From: Hydrogenovibrio sp. UBA650
GTDB lineage: Bacteria > Pseudomonadota > Gammaproteobacteria > Thiomicrospirales > Thiomicrospiraceae
DNA length: 17,017 nt
Assembly: GCA_002299245.1 (NCBI GenBank)
Contig: DBOI01000082.1
Coordinates: 13,998 to 31,014 of the forward strand
Direction: 5' to 3'
The notes below the pieces were generated by a model that was given only the letters and a program-made list of their open reading frames with translations, did not search any database and had not been told where the DNA came from. This document shows positions 8,271 through 14,643 of the stretch, piece by piece. Position numbers and translations under genes: made by a program. Position 1 is the stretch's first letter. Each line of letters starts with the position of its first letter.

Positions 8271-8280
8271 AAATTGTAAT

Positions 8281-8309
8281 ATTAAAATTCAATCGCCGTA
8301 TTTTGTCAC
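8281..8309 (-). promoter_or_regulatory. Candidate sigma-70 promoter of yajC-secD-secF
   Basis: On the minus strand GTGACA (8309-8304) and TTTAAT (8286-8281) are separated by 17 bases, each matching the consensus at 5/6. It predicts a start near 8274 and a leader of about 47 nt. It fits the need for a separate promoter after the operon was split by hemG. Confidence 0.65.
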
Positions 8310-8396
8310 AGCTGAGGCAAAAAATCTAAGTTAATTCGCAAATTCTATCCCTGAATGACATAAAATTGTTGTTACTAAATCAAAACCATAGTCGAG

Positions 8397-8411
8397 GCAA
8401 ATTAACAGGCC
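8397..8411 (+). repeat. 15-bp direct repeat, copy 1 (upstream of hemG)
   Basis: GCAAATTAACAGGCC occurs here and again, identically, at 11184-11198. This copy ends 31 bases before the hemG start codon. The second copy is part of an inverted repeat upstream of queA. It may be a regulatory site or a scar of duplication. Confidence 0.6.
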
Positions 8412-8442
8412 AGGACACGCAACTTAAAATATCAGGTAAAAC

Positions 8443-8970
8443 ATGGCAAAGACTCTTATTCTCTACTCCACTACCGATGGACAAGCCCTTAGAATTTGCG
8501 AGCGAATCCAAGAGCAATTGGAACAACAAGATAACCAAATCGAAATGCATGAGATCAGTGAATTCAACGCTGAAGACTTAGGTAATTTTGACAAGGTATT
8601 GATTGGTGCCAGTATTCGTTATGGCAAACACAATAAATGGGTCCATAAATTTATTAGAGAGAATAAAGCCCGTTTGGAAGCGATGCCAACTGCTTTCTTT
8701 ACCGTCAATGCGGTGGCGAGAAAAGAAGAAAAGAACACTCCTGACACCAACCCTTACATCATTAAATTCCTACGCAAGGTAGATTGGGCACCGACTTTAA
8801 AAGGTGTTTTTTCGGGTAGAATAATCTACCCAAAATATGGCCCGTTTGATCGCCACATTATCCGTTTTATTATGTGGATGACTAAAGGTCCCACAGATTT
8901 GAGTGGAACCTTTGAATTTACCAAATGGGACAAGGTTGAAGAGTTTGCCGAGGATTTCAACAAACTATAA
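8443..8970 (+). CDS. hemG: Flavodoxin-type menaquinone-dependent protoporphyrinogen IX dehydrogenase
   Basis: 175-residue FMN protein that oxidises protoporphyrinogen IX to protoporphyrin IX, the penultimate step of haem synthesis, passing electrons to the quinone pool. The N-terminal TLILYSTTDGQA is the flavodoxin phosphate-binding loop. VLIGASIRYGKHNKWV, FFTVNAVARKEEKNTPDTNPY (contains the HemG-specific VNxVARKxEKxTPxTN pattern) and the insert running through IIYPKYGPFDRHIIRFIM separate HemG from ordinary flavodoxins. The length is close to E. coli HemG. AGG at 8434-8436 lies 6 nt before the ATG. It is divergent from yajC and convergent with tgt with only 4 bases between stop codons. It is an unusual guest in the queA-tgt-yajC-secDF block. 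Confidence 0.93.
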   Translation: MAKTLILYSTTDGQALRICERIQEQLEQQDNQIEMHEISEFNAEDLGNFDKVLIGASIRYGKHNKWVHKFIRENKARLEAMPTAFFTVNAVARKEEKNTPDTNPYIIKFLRKVDWAPTLKGVFSGRIIYPKYGPFDRHIIRFIMWMTKGPTDLSGTFEFTKWDKVEEFAEDFNKL

Positions 8971-8982
8971 AAGCTTATAGTT
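8963..8982. terminator. Perfect hairpin across the hemG/tgt convergent stops
   Basis: AACTATAA (8963-8970) pairs perfectly with TTATAGTT (8975-8982) around AAGC. The arms contain the last codons (CTA TAA) of both convergent genes. On plus it is followed by CTTTT, on minus by TGTTG. The AT-rich 8-bp stem may give weak bidirectional termination or only shield the 3' ends. Confidence 0.45.
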
Positions 8983-10096
8983 CTTTTAGCTCAGGAACAG
9001 ACTGACCAATTCCGTTATAGAACTCTTCGACAAAATCATCTAGACGATTCTCAGCAATCGCTTCACGCAACCCTTTCATTAAGTCTTGGTAGTAGTGTAA
9101 ATTGTGTATCGTGTTTAGACGCGCACCTTGAATCTCTTTGCACTTATCAAGGTGATGAAGATAGGCACGAGTGTAATTTTGGCAGGTATAGCAACTGCAA
9201 TTCTTATCTAATGGTTCCAAACTGGTTTTGTGCTTCGCATTGCGAATTTTAACCACGCCCTCTCGAGTAAACAAAAAACCATTGCGGGCGTTGCGGGTTG
9301 GCATCACACAGTCAAACATATCAATACCACGACGCACCGCTTCAACAATATCTTCTGGTTTGCCCACTCCCATTAGATAGCGCGGCTTATCAGTTGGCAT
9401 GTGAGGCTCGGTGAAATCCAACGTTGCCATCATCTCATCTTTTGGTTCACCTACTGACAAACCACCAATAGCATAACCATCAAAACCGATCTCTTTCAGG
9501 CCTTCAATCGAGACCTTGCGCAGATCTTCATACATACCACCCTGCACAATTCCAAACAGTGCCGCCGGATTATCGGCATGAGCATCTTTGGAACGTTTCG
9601 CCCAGCGCATAGATAGCTCCATCGACTCTCGAGCGGTTTTGTGATCAGCTGGATAAGGGGTACACTCATCAAATATCATCACAATATCAGAACCCAGCTT
9701 GCGCTGAACTTCCATTGACTCCTCTGGCCCCATAAAAATCTTAGAACCATTTACTGGACTACTAAAAGTCACCCCCTCTTCCTTGATCTTGCGCATTTTG
9801 CCAAGACTAAACACCTGAAACCCACCGGAGTCAGTCAAGATAGGGCCATCCCAATGAGTAAAATCATGTAAGTCGCCATGCAGTTCAATAATTTCGGTAC
9901 CTGGTCGCAGCGACAGATGGAAAGTATTACCAAGAATAATTTGCGCTCCAGTATCTTTGATCTCTTCCGGAGTCATCCCCTTTACCGAACCATAGGTTCC
10001 AACAGGCATAAAAGCTGGAGTTTCAACAATACCTCGGGCGAACTTCATTCGCCCTCGTCTTGCTCTACCATCTGTATTGTCTAACTCAAATTTCAT
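8975..10096 (-). CDS. tgt: tRNA-guanine transglycosylase
   Basis: 373-residue enzyme that exchanges G34 of GUN-anticodon tRNAs for preQ1 in queuosine synthesis. The TIM-barrel residues are intact: general base Asp89 in LTDSGGFQVFSLG, substrate-binding GYAIGGLSVGE (about 207-217), and nucleophile Asp262 in GIDMFDCVMPTRNARNG. The zinc site is Cys300, Cys302, Cys305 and His331 (CSCYTC...TIHNLHYY). The length matches the bacterial family. Its ATG overlaps the queA stop (TAATG), so translation is coupled to queA. The usual downstream partner yajC is displaced by hemG. Confidence 0.98.
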   Translation of the reverse strand: MKFELDNTDGRARRGRMKFARGIVETPAFMPVGTYGSVKGMTPEEIKDTGAQIILGNTFHLSLRPGTEIIELHGDLHDFTHWDGPILTDSGGFQVFSLGKMRKIKEEGVTFSSPVNGSKIFMGPEESMEVQRKLGSDIVMIFDECTPYPADHKTARESMELSMRWAKRSKDAHADNPAALFGIVQGGMYEDLRKVSIEGLKEIGFDGYAIGGLSVGEPKDEMMATLDFTEPHMPTDKPRYLMGVGKPEDIVEAVRRGIDMFDCVMPTRNARNGFLFTREGVVKIRNAKHKTSLEPLDKNCSCYTCQNYTRAYLHHLDKCKEIQGARLNTIHNLHYYQDLMKGLREAIAENRLDDFVEEFYNGIGQSVPELKEL

Positions 10097-11154
10097 TATT
10101 TCTGTTCCTTAGCTTGTTTTGGAAAGACTAACATTGCATCACCATAACTGAAAAATCGGTACTGTTTTTGAACTGCATGTTTATAGGCTTGCATGGTATT
10201 GTCATAGCCAGCCAGAGCTGAAACCAACATAATCAAAGTGGATTCAGGCAAATGAAAATTAGTCAGCAGCACATCTACTTCTTTAAACTCATAGCCAGGA
10301 GTAATGAAAATATCCGTATCTCCTTGATAAGGCTGAATAGAGTCTGACTGACTAAAGCTCGCAGCACTTTCCAAACAGCGAACAGAGGTGGTACCAACCG
10401 CAATTACCCTACCGCCCTTTGCTCTTGCCTGTCTGATTTTATTGACAACCTCTTGGTCAACTTCTAAATACTCGGAGTGCATGACATGCTCGGCAATATC
10501 ATCAACTTGCACTGGCTTGAAGGTTCCCGCACCAACATGCAGGGTTACAAAACCAATATCGACACCCTTTGTTCTGATCTCATCTAAGATTGCTTCATCA
10601 AAGTGTAAGCCTGCTGTGGGTGCTGCAACCGCTCCGGGCTTCTCAGAGTAAACCGTTTGATAACGATCCTTATCCTCTTCTTCATCATTAGCTCGCTCAA
10701 TGTATGGCGGTAACGGCATATGGCCGTGAGCCTCAATCAAATCCAAGGCTGAATTGTCAGATAACACTTTGACAACAAACAGAGCATCTTTGCGCCCAAT
10801 CACCTCAATATCAAAAGCGTTTTCAATATTTAAAATTGTGCCCGGCTTAGGAGCCCTGCTAGATTTAATATGAGTAAGGATAGTGCTGCGATCAATAACA
10901 CGTTCAATGAGTAGCTCAACTTTGCCGCCAGTCTGCTTAATGCCAAAAAGGCGGGCAGGAATGACTTTGGTGTTATTAAAAATTAACAGGTCATTAGGCT
11001 CTATAAAACTCAATAAATCAGGAAACTTCTGATCAAGCAAACTGCCTTCAGCATCAGAATTAAGCACTAGTAACCTGCTATCACGACGGTTTTTTGCAGG
11101 ATGCTGAGCGATTAGATTTTCTGGCAAATCAAAATAGAAGTCTTGACGTTTCAC
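10096..11154 (-). CDS. queA: S-adenosylmethionine:tRNA ribosyltransferase-isomerase
   Basis: 352-residue enzyme that transfers and rearranges the ribosyl group of S-adenosylmethionine onto preQ1 in tRNA, forming epoxyqueuosine after Tgt has acted. Family motifs are DFYFDLPENLIAQHPAKNRRDSRLLVL at the N-terminus (shown in part here as DLPENLIAQHP and RRDSRLLVL), LIFNNTKVIPARLFG, KPGAVAAPTAGLHFDE, THLHVGAGTF-like VTLHVGAGTFKPV, and TSVRCLE, with a C-terminal NFHLPESTLIMLVSAL. The start is GTG at 11154, with only a weak SD. No in-frame ATG nearby fits, and the N-terminus aligns with E. coli QueA. The stop overlaps the tgt start by one base. Confidence 0.97.
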   Translation of the reverse strand: MKRQDFYFDLPENLIAQHPAKNRRDSRLLVLNSDAEGSLLDQKFPDLLSFIEPNDLLIFNNTKVIPARLFGIKQTGGKVELLIERVIDRSTILTHIKSSRAPKPGTILNIENAFDIEVIGRKDALFVVKVLSDNSALDLIEAHGHMPLPPYIERANDEEEDKDRYQTVYSEKPGAVAAPTAGLHFDEAILDEIRTKGVDIGFVTLHVGAGTFKPVQVDDIAEHVMHSEYLEVDQEVVNKIRQARAKGGRVIAVGTTSVRCLESAASFSQSDSIQPYQGDTDIFITPGYEFKEVDVLLTNFHLPESTLIMLVSALAGYDNTMQAYKHAVQKQYRFFSYGDAMLVFPKQAKEQK

Positions 11155-11185
11155 GATAATAACTGAATTTTTAATGGTTTAGAGC

Positions 11186-11239
11186 AAATTAACAGGCCTT
11201 TAAAAGGGCCGCTATTTTCGCCGATTGGCCTGTTAAATT
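11186..11239. repeat. Inverted repeat upstream of queA, containing copy 2 of the 15-bp repeat
   Basis: AAATTAACAGGCC (11186-11198) is mirrored by GGCCTGTTAAATT (11227-11239) with one mismatch in 13 positions, separated by 28 bases. The left arm is part of the 15-bp sequence GCAAATTAACAGGCC (11184-11198), identical to 8397-8411. It begins 29 bases upstream of the queA GTG, in the divergent region before the tRNA-Leu promoter. It could be an operator, a leader stem-loop of queA mRNA, or a small degenerate mobile palindrome. Confidence 0.55.
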
Positions 11240-11298
11240 CAAGTAGTTGAGAAAAGCAACCAAGCTATCAGCTCAATAAATAGAGTCGAGAATAATTA

Positions 11299-11335
11299 TT
11301 GACAGGATAATGACATAACCCTATAATTCGCCGCC
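11299..11335 (+). promoter_or_regulatory. Consensus sigma-70 promoter of tRNA-Leu/tRNA-Val
   Basis: TTGACA (11299-11304), a 17-base spacer and TATAAT (11322-11327) match the consensus perfectly. TCGCCGCC follows (11328-11335), a GC-rich discriminator typical of stable RNA promoters under stringent control. It would start about 15-20 bases before tRNA-Leu. Confidence 0.95.
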
Positions 11336-11350
11336 ATACTTCAAGGTTAT

Positions 11351-11437
11351 GCCAGAGTGATGAAATTGGTAGACATGAGGGATTCAAAATCCCTTGCCAG
11401 CAATGGCGTGTCGGTTCGAGTCCGACCTCTGGTACCA
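11351..11437 (+). tRNA. tRNA-Leu (anticodon CAA)
   Basis: 87-nt class II tRNA. The acceptor stem GCCAGAG pairs with CTCTGGT, followed by discriminator A and encoded CCA. The anticodon stem AGGGA/TCCCT carries loop TTCAAAA, giving anticodon CAA, which reads UUG. The long variable arm (GCCAGCAATGGC region) and the T-loop GTTCGAGTC are present. It is first in a two-tRNA transcript with tRNA-Val. Confidence 0.97.
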
Positions 11438-11454
11438 TTTAACCTTTCTATTAT

Positions 11455-11531
11455 ACGACCGTAGCTCAGCTGGTTAGAGCACCACCTTGACATGGTGGGG
11501 GTCGGTGGTTCGAATCCACTCGGTCGTACCA
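11455..11531 (+). tRNA. tRNA-Val (anticodon GAC)
   Basis: 77-nt class I tRNA. The acceptor stem ACGACCG pairs with CGGTCGT, followed by A and encoded CCA. The anticodon stem CCACC/GGTGG carries loop TTGACAT, giving anticodon GAC, which reads GUC/GUU. The T-arm loop GTTCGAATC is present. It lies 17 bases after tRNA-Leu. No clear terminator follows before the end of the convergent gene at 11545. Confidence 0.96.
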
Positions 11532-11544
11532 ATTTTGTTAATGA

Positions 11545-12897
11545 TTAGTCATCATTACTTCTTACTAAACGAATGAAGTTATTACCGTTACGATGACTAT
11601 CTTCGGTATTTCCAGCCAAGAAACCTACTCCCCAAGCATCAAACGAACTATTTGCATGAGGGGTATCGCTCCAGTAGAGCGAGCTCTGGGTGTTTGGGAA
11701 GTAATTTGTATCTATAGCAGGTGAAGTGGTCAAACCTAAATGGGCAATCGACTGAAGCTCTAACAGGCTCGGCAAACGCCAATCGCTTTTTCCACACAAG
11801 CCAACCTGGTTTACCCTATCAATGAAAGCTTGGGTATTACAGAAAGAGGTCGATTCAGCTGCCGCGTAGCCAAAGCAAGTATTGCCATTTGCATTGTCCG
11901 AACCTGGGTCGCCACCATTAGAAACCGGGCTGCTATTGAACCAGTCAAAACGATCAAGTTTGGAATGCAAATTCTCTGACTGCAGGGTGTCCGTTTTTAT
12001 CTCCCAAATCAGACCGGTATGATTATCTCTTACACAGCTCCATTTGGTACCCAGCTCAGACGAACCTGCTTCAGAATAAACACCTGTTTGAATTAACAGT
12101 GCATTACCAGCTTCATCAAGCTTAGTAAAATCAAAGCCCACCATTCCATTTCCAGATTTATTTAGATTACCTTGTGCAGCCTCATTATCTCGACCATTAA
12201 AACAATCTTGGTAGGTTACAATTTCCCCAGTACAAGTAACATTGTTACCGTTTGGACTATTGCCTCCCCAGTCAATCCCAGTATCGTTTAGAACAGTTCT
12301 ACGACCTTTTAGAACTGGTAATTGATTGACAATCACCGTTCTTGAAACTTCTTCAGCAACCTCTCCAGCTTCTGTCTTAACGTTATAAGATACTGTGTAT
12401 TGACCAGAAATATTCGAATCAAAATCCCCTCCAGTAACCACAATTCGGTTTGATATATCACCATCAATTGTGTCGTAAGCGGTAGCGCCTGGATCAAGAT
12501 AGATTTCACCTGGTAGCAATTCAATGGTCTGATCACCAATCAGGGTTATTTGTGGGAGAAGGTTTTCTCTGATAATCACGGTGCGAGTGATTTGATTAGC
12601 TCTATTACCTGTAGAATCGGCAACATCATAGGTGACTATATGGGTACCCAAAACTTGAGTATCAACCGAACTGATGATGACACGATGAGAAATATCGCCA
12701 TCTATATCGTCAGTCGCACTAGCACCAGGTTCAACATAGCTACTACCCTGTTTTAATTCAATAGGATTACTACCATTTAACGAAAGGGCTGGAGGATTGC
12801 TATCAACAACAGGAGGGGCGGACTTTTTTTTATCTGAACCGCCAACACATCCAGACAACACAAAAACCGTTAAAAGAGTTAAGACAGTGAAGCGCAT
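11545..12897 (-). CDS. Lipoprotein with two Ig-like (DUF5011-type) domains and a DUF1566/Lcl_C domain
   Basis: 450 residues. A lipoprotein signal ends in lipobox LSGC (Cys17). Two homologous Ig-like modules follow (about 36-110 and 113-192). Each has the DPGA.A.D.IDGDIS core and a TYDV/SYNV...R.V.I edge strand, as in DUF5011/Cry22Aa-like repeats. The C-terminal part (about 198-447) is a DUF1566 (Lcl_C) domain with TGLIWEIK, DWRLPSLLELQSI, LYWSDTPHA and a final FIRLVRS. Six cysteines (222, 232, 288, 341, 353, 368) could form disulfides. It is probably an outer-surface adhesion or carbohydrate-binding protein, inferred from related Lcl proteins. The ATG overlaps the preceding stop (TAATG). It is last of three related genes. 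Confidence 0.85.
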   Translation of the reverse strand: MRFTVLTLLTVFVLSGCVGGSDKKKSAPPVVDSNPPALSLNGSNPIELKQGSSYVEPGASATDDIDGDISHRVIISSVDTQVLGTHIVTYDVADSTGNRANQITRTVIIRENLLPQITLIGDQTIELLPGEIYLDPGATAYDTIDGDISNRIVVTGGDFDSNISGQYTVSYNVKTEAGEVAEEVSRTVIVNQLPVLKGRRTVLNDTGIDWGGNSPNGNNVTCTGEIVTYQDCFNGRDNEAAQGNLNKSGNGMVGFDFTKLDEAGNALLIQTGVYSEAGSSELGTKWSCVRDNHTGLIWEIKTDTLQSENLHSKLDRFDWFNSSPVSNGGDPGSDNANGNTCFGYAAAESTSFCNTQAFIDRVNQVGLCGKSDWRLPSLLELQSIAHLGLTTSPAIDTNYFPNTQSSLYWSDTPHANSSFDAWGVGFLAGNTEDSHRNGNNFIRLVRSNDD

Positions 12898-13472
12898 TAG
12901 TAGTGTCCACTGCGAACGAAACGAACGTTGTTTCTTGAGGTTTCTCGATTATTATTGTCATTATTATCGTAACCAAAATCAAAGTGTACAATCCATGTTA
13001 AGTTATCCACTGTCCCGTAAGTTGCTCGCGGAGAAGAGCTCCAATAAGAGGCACTTGGCGTATTTGGAAAGATCGACAAGTTAATCGCTGGTGTAGCACA
13101 TTGAAGCTCTGTAATAGACTTCAACTCTTTAAGATTAGGTAACCTCCAATCGTTGTAAGTAACCCCATCTTCAGGAAAACCAGTCCCTGAATTCAGAGTA
13201 TCAACCAATGCCAAAGCTTCAGCCCAAGTATGAGTCGTTGTTGCATCAGTACATTCGCCTGCATTAAATGTCTGACCTTCACTGCAAACCTTCCACATTA
13301 GACCTGTCACTTTATCTGTAACAGTACCATCGCCATGAACTTCAAAGTCTTCTATTGGCGAAGTAGACAATATCGAACTCGTCTTGCACGTTTGAGCTGC
13401 AAAAACTTGCTGGCTAAACAGAATAAATAAACCGATAACAACACTATTTTTGTATCCGAAGTTACTGAACAT
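12897..13472 (-). CDS. Secreted DUF1566/Lcl_C-domain protein
   Basis: 191 residues with an N-terminal signal peptide (hydrophobic VVIGLFILFS, likely cleavage after VFA near residue 25) and no lipobox, so it is exported rather than lipidated. It is essentially one DUF1566 domain: GDGTVTDKVTGLMWKVC (47-63), TWAEALALVDTLN, DWRLPNLKELKSI (108-120), SASYWSSSP (140-148), and a terminal NNVRFVRSG. The loop before the last strand is very Asn/Asp-rich (DNNDNNNRETSRNN). It is more distant from the two flanking paralogues than they are from each other. The ATG is 12 bases after the previous stop, with a strong GGGGG just upstream. It is middle gene of the cluster; its role is unknown. Confidence 0.82.
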   Translation of the reverse strand: MFSNFGYKNSVVIGLFILFSQQVFAAQTCKTSSILSTSPIEDFEVHGDGTVTDKVTGLMWKVCSEGQTFNAGECTDATTTHTWAEALALVDTLNSGTGFPEDGVTYNDWRLPNLKELKSITELQCATPAINLSIFPNTPSASYWSSSPRATYGTVDNLTWIVHFDFGYDNNDNNNRETSRNNVRFVRSGHY

Positions 13473-13484
13473 ACTACCCCCAAG

Positions 13485-14318
13485 CTAATTACTGTTCTGT
13501 CTAACTAATCTGACGTAACCACTGCTATATCGGTGGCTATCTTCACTATTTCCAAGAATAAAACCTATACCCCACGAATCATTGGAACTATTGGCATGAG
13601 GTGATGACGACCAATAGAACGCACTCATTGAGTTGGGGAAATAATTTGTATCAATAGCTGGTGAGCTCACTCCTAAGTGAGCAATTGACTGCAATTCAGA
13701 CAGCGTTGGTAATCGCCAATCTTTTGCTCCACAAAGCCCTGCTTCATTTACTCTATTCGCATAATCCTGTGTATTACAAAAACTAGACTTCTCACTTGAA
13801 CTATAACCATAGCAGGTTATATTGCCGTTATCCCTACTCCCATCGGCTCCACCATTTCGGCTATTCTTGGTGTTGTACCAAGTATACTTATCCTGATTTG
13901 AGTGCAGATTAGTACCCTGAGGCGCGTCAACTTTGACCTCCCAAACCAATCCAGTATGATTATCTTTTACACAAGTCCAATTAGTTGCATAATCCGGCAA
14001 AACATTACCCGCTGCATCGATTTTAGAAAAATCAAACCCGCCGGCACCATCCCCTGCTTTTGCCAGGGAGCCGCTCGAAGCCTGAATATCTCGACCATGT
14101 GAGCAGTCTTGACTAGCTATAGTCTCTCCGGTGCATGTTGCATTATTACCGTTCGGGGAATTGCCTCCCCAATCGATACCGGTATCATTAAGAACAGTTC
14201 TCTCTACTGTAATAGATTTTCCGCCACCCGAATCACCGGTTTCTATACACCCAGAAACAATCAATGGGGATGCGAACAAAATCGCAAGTTTTGCATGCAG
14301 ATTCATAGATTTTCTCAT
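13485..14318 (-). CDS. DUF1566/Lcl_C-domain lipoprotein
   Basis: 277 residues from the chosen ATG. A longer frame opens with TTG at 14345, but MRKSMNLHAK... gives a proper lipoprotein signal with lipobox VSGC (Cys24); ATG 14306 is also possible. The mature protein is almost all DUF1566 type: TGLVWEVKVD, DWRLPTLSELQSIAHLG (200-216), FYWSSSPHANSS and GYVRLVRQ at the end. A block of 20 residues from Arg40 is identical to Arg200 onward of the 450-residue paralogue. Six cysteines (62, 72, 116, 169, 181, 196) repeat that paralogue's spacing, except for the second interval. It is first gene of the three-gene cluster. No convincing promoter was found between it and the tRNA-Arg terminator. Confidence 0.83.
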   Translation of the reverse strand: MRKSMNLHAKLAILFASPLIVSGCIETGDSGGGKSITVERTVLNDTGIDWGGNSPNGNNATCTGETIASQDCSHGRDIQASSGSLAKAGDGAGGFDFSKIDAAGNVLPDYATNWTCVKDNHTGLVWEVKVDAPQGTNLHSNQDKYTWYNTKNSRNGGADGSRDNGNITCYGYSSSEKSSFCNTQDYANRVNEAGLCGAKDWRLPTLSELQSIAHLGVSSPAIDTNYFPNSMSAFYWSSSPHANSSNDSWGIGFILGNSEDSHRYSSGYVRLVRQNSN

Positions 14319-14430
14319 TGCCAAAAATTCAACACAATTAAGCAATCGTTATGCCACGCAACAGGAAATAAAGGCATAAACAACAAACTATATGTAGAAA
14401 TGGAGATGTCGATGAAGAGAAAATCTGAGA

Positions 14431-14467
14431 AATAAAAAAGGCCGTAACGAAAACCGTTACAGCCTTT
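14431..14467 (-). terminator. Terminator after tRNA-Arg
   Basis: On the minus strand AAAGGC-T-GTAACG and CGTTAC-G-GCCTTT (within 14467-14438) form a long stem with one internal mismatch and a short A/T loop. TTTTTTATTT follows. It lies 9 bases past the tRNA-Arg 3' end and insulates the downstream DUF1566 genes from the tRNA transcript. Confidence 0.9.
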
Positions 14468-14475
14468 AAGAATAA

Positions 14476-14552
14476 TGGCGCGCCCGAAGGGAGTCGAACC
14501 CCTAACCGCTCGGTTCGTAGCCGAGTACTCTATCCAGTTGAGCTACGGGCGC
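14476..14552 (-). tRNA. tRNA-Arg (anticodon ACG)
   Basis: 77-nt tRNA. The acceptor stem GCGCCCG pairs with CGGGCGC, followed by discriminator G and encoded CCA. The anticodon stem CTCGG/CCGAG carries loop CTACGAA, giving anticodon ACG (inosine-modified in vivo, reading CGU/CGC/CGA). It has its own promoter just upstream. The order Ser(GCT)-Arg(ACG) after csrA is widely conserved in gammaproteobacteria. Confidence 0.97.
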
Positions 14553-14560
14553 TTAATTTG

Positions 14561-14596
14561 TGTGGCGTATTATAGAGAGAATCGAATTATAGTCAA
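14561..14596 (-). promoter_or_regulatory. Sigma-70 promoter of tRNA-Arg
   Basis: On the minus strand TTGACT (14596-14591), a 16-base spacer and TATAAT (14574-14569) are followed by ACGCCACA (14568-14561). The hexamers match at 5/6 and 6/6. The GC-rich discriminator resembles those of the other two tRNA promoters in the window. Confidence 0.9.
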
Positions 14597-14616
14597 CCGT
14601 GTTTTGCGGTTTTTTT
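14595..14616 (+). terminator. Terminator-like hairpin on the plus strand between tRNA-Ser and tRNA-Arg
   Basis: AACCG (14595-14599) pairs with CGGTT (14607-14611) around a 7-nt loop, and Ts run to 14616, so the U-tract faces plus-strand transcription. No plus-strand gene precedes it. It overlaps the -35 of the tRNA-Arg promoter by two bases. It may stop antisense transcription or be accidental. Confidence 0.35.
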
Positions 14617-14643
14617 AAAGGATTCAAACACCAGAAATAGAAA

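Noticed and set aside
8228..8272. N-terminal extension of YajC (15 extra residues)
   Set aside because: The ATG at 8227 has an ideal AGGAG, and the extension would cover the mRNA leader; family members start at the shorter position.
11155..11298. preQ1 riboswitch upstream of queA-tgt
   Set aside because: The leader lacks the class I hairpin with the A-rich AACAAAAC tail and anything resembling the other classes; only the inverted repeat at 11186-11239 is present.
11347..11532. 61-residue minus-strand frame containing GRTRTDTPL-like text
   Set aside because: It is the antisense of tRNA-Leu and tRNA-Val, a well-known source of false protein annotations.
12897..14318. Diversity-generating retroelement with DUF1566 variable proteins
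   Set aside because: DUF1566-like folds can be such targets, but there is no reverse transcriptase or template repeat in the window. Differences between the paralogues are spread over all bases and positions rather than confined to adenines.
11455..14552. Integrative element in the tRNA-Val to tRNA-Arg interval
   Set aside because: No integrase, no direct repeat of a tRNA 3' end was seen at the other border, and tRNA genes are complete; gene gain by other means remains possible.
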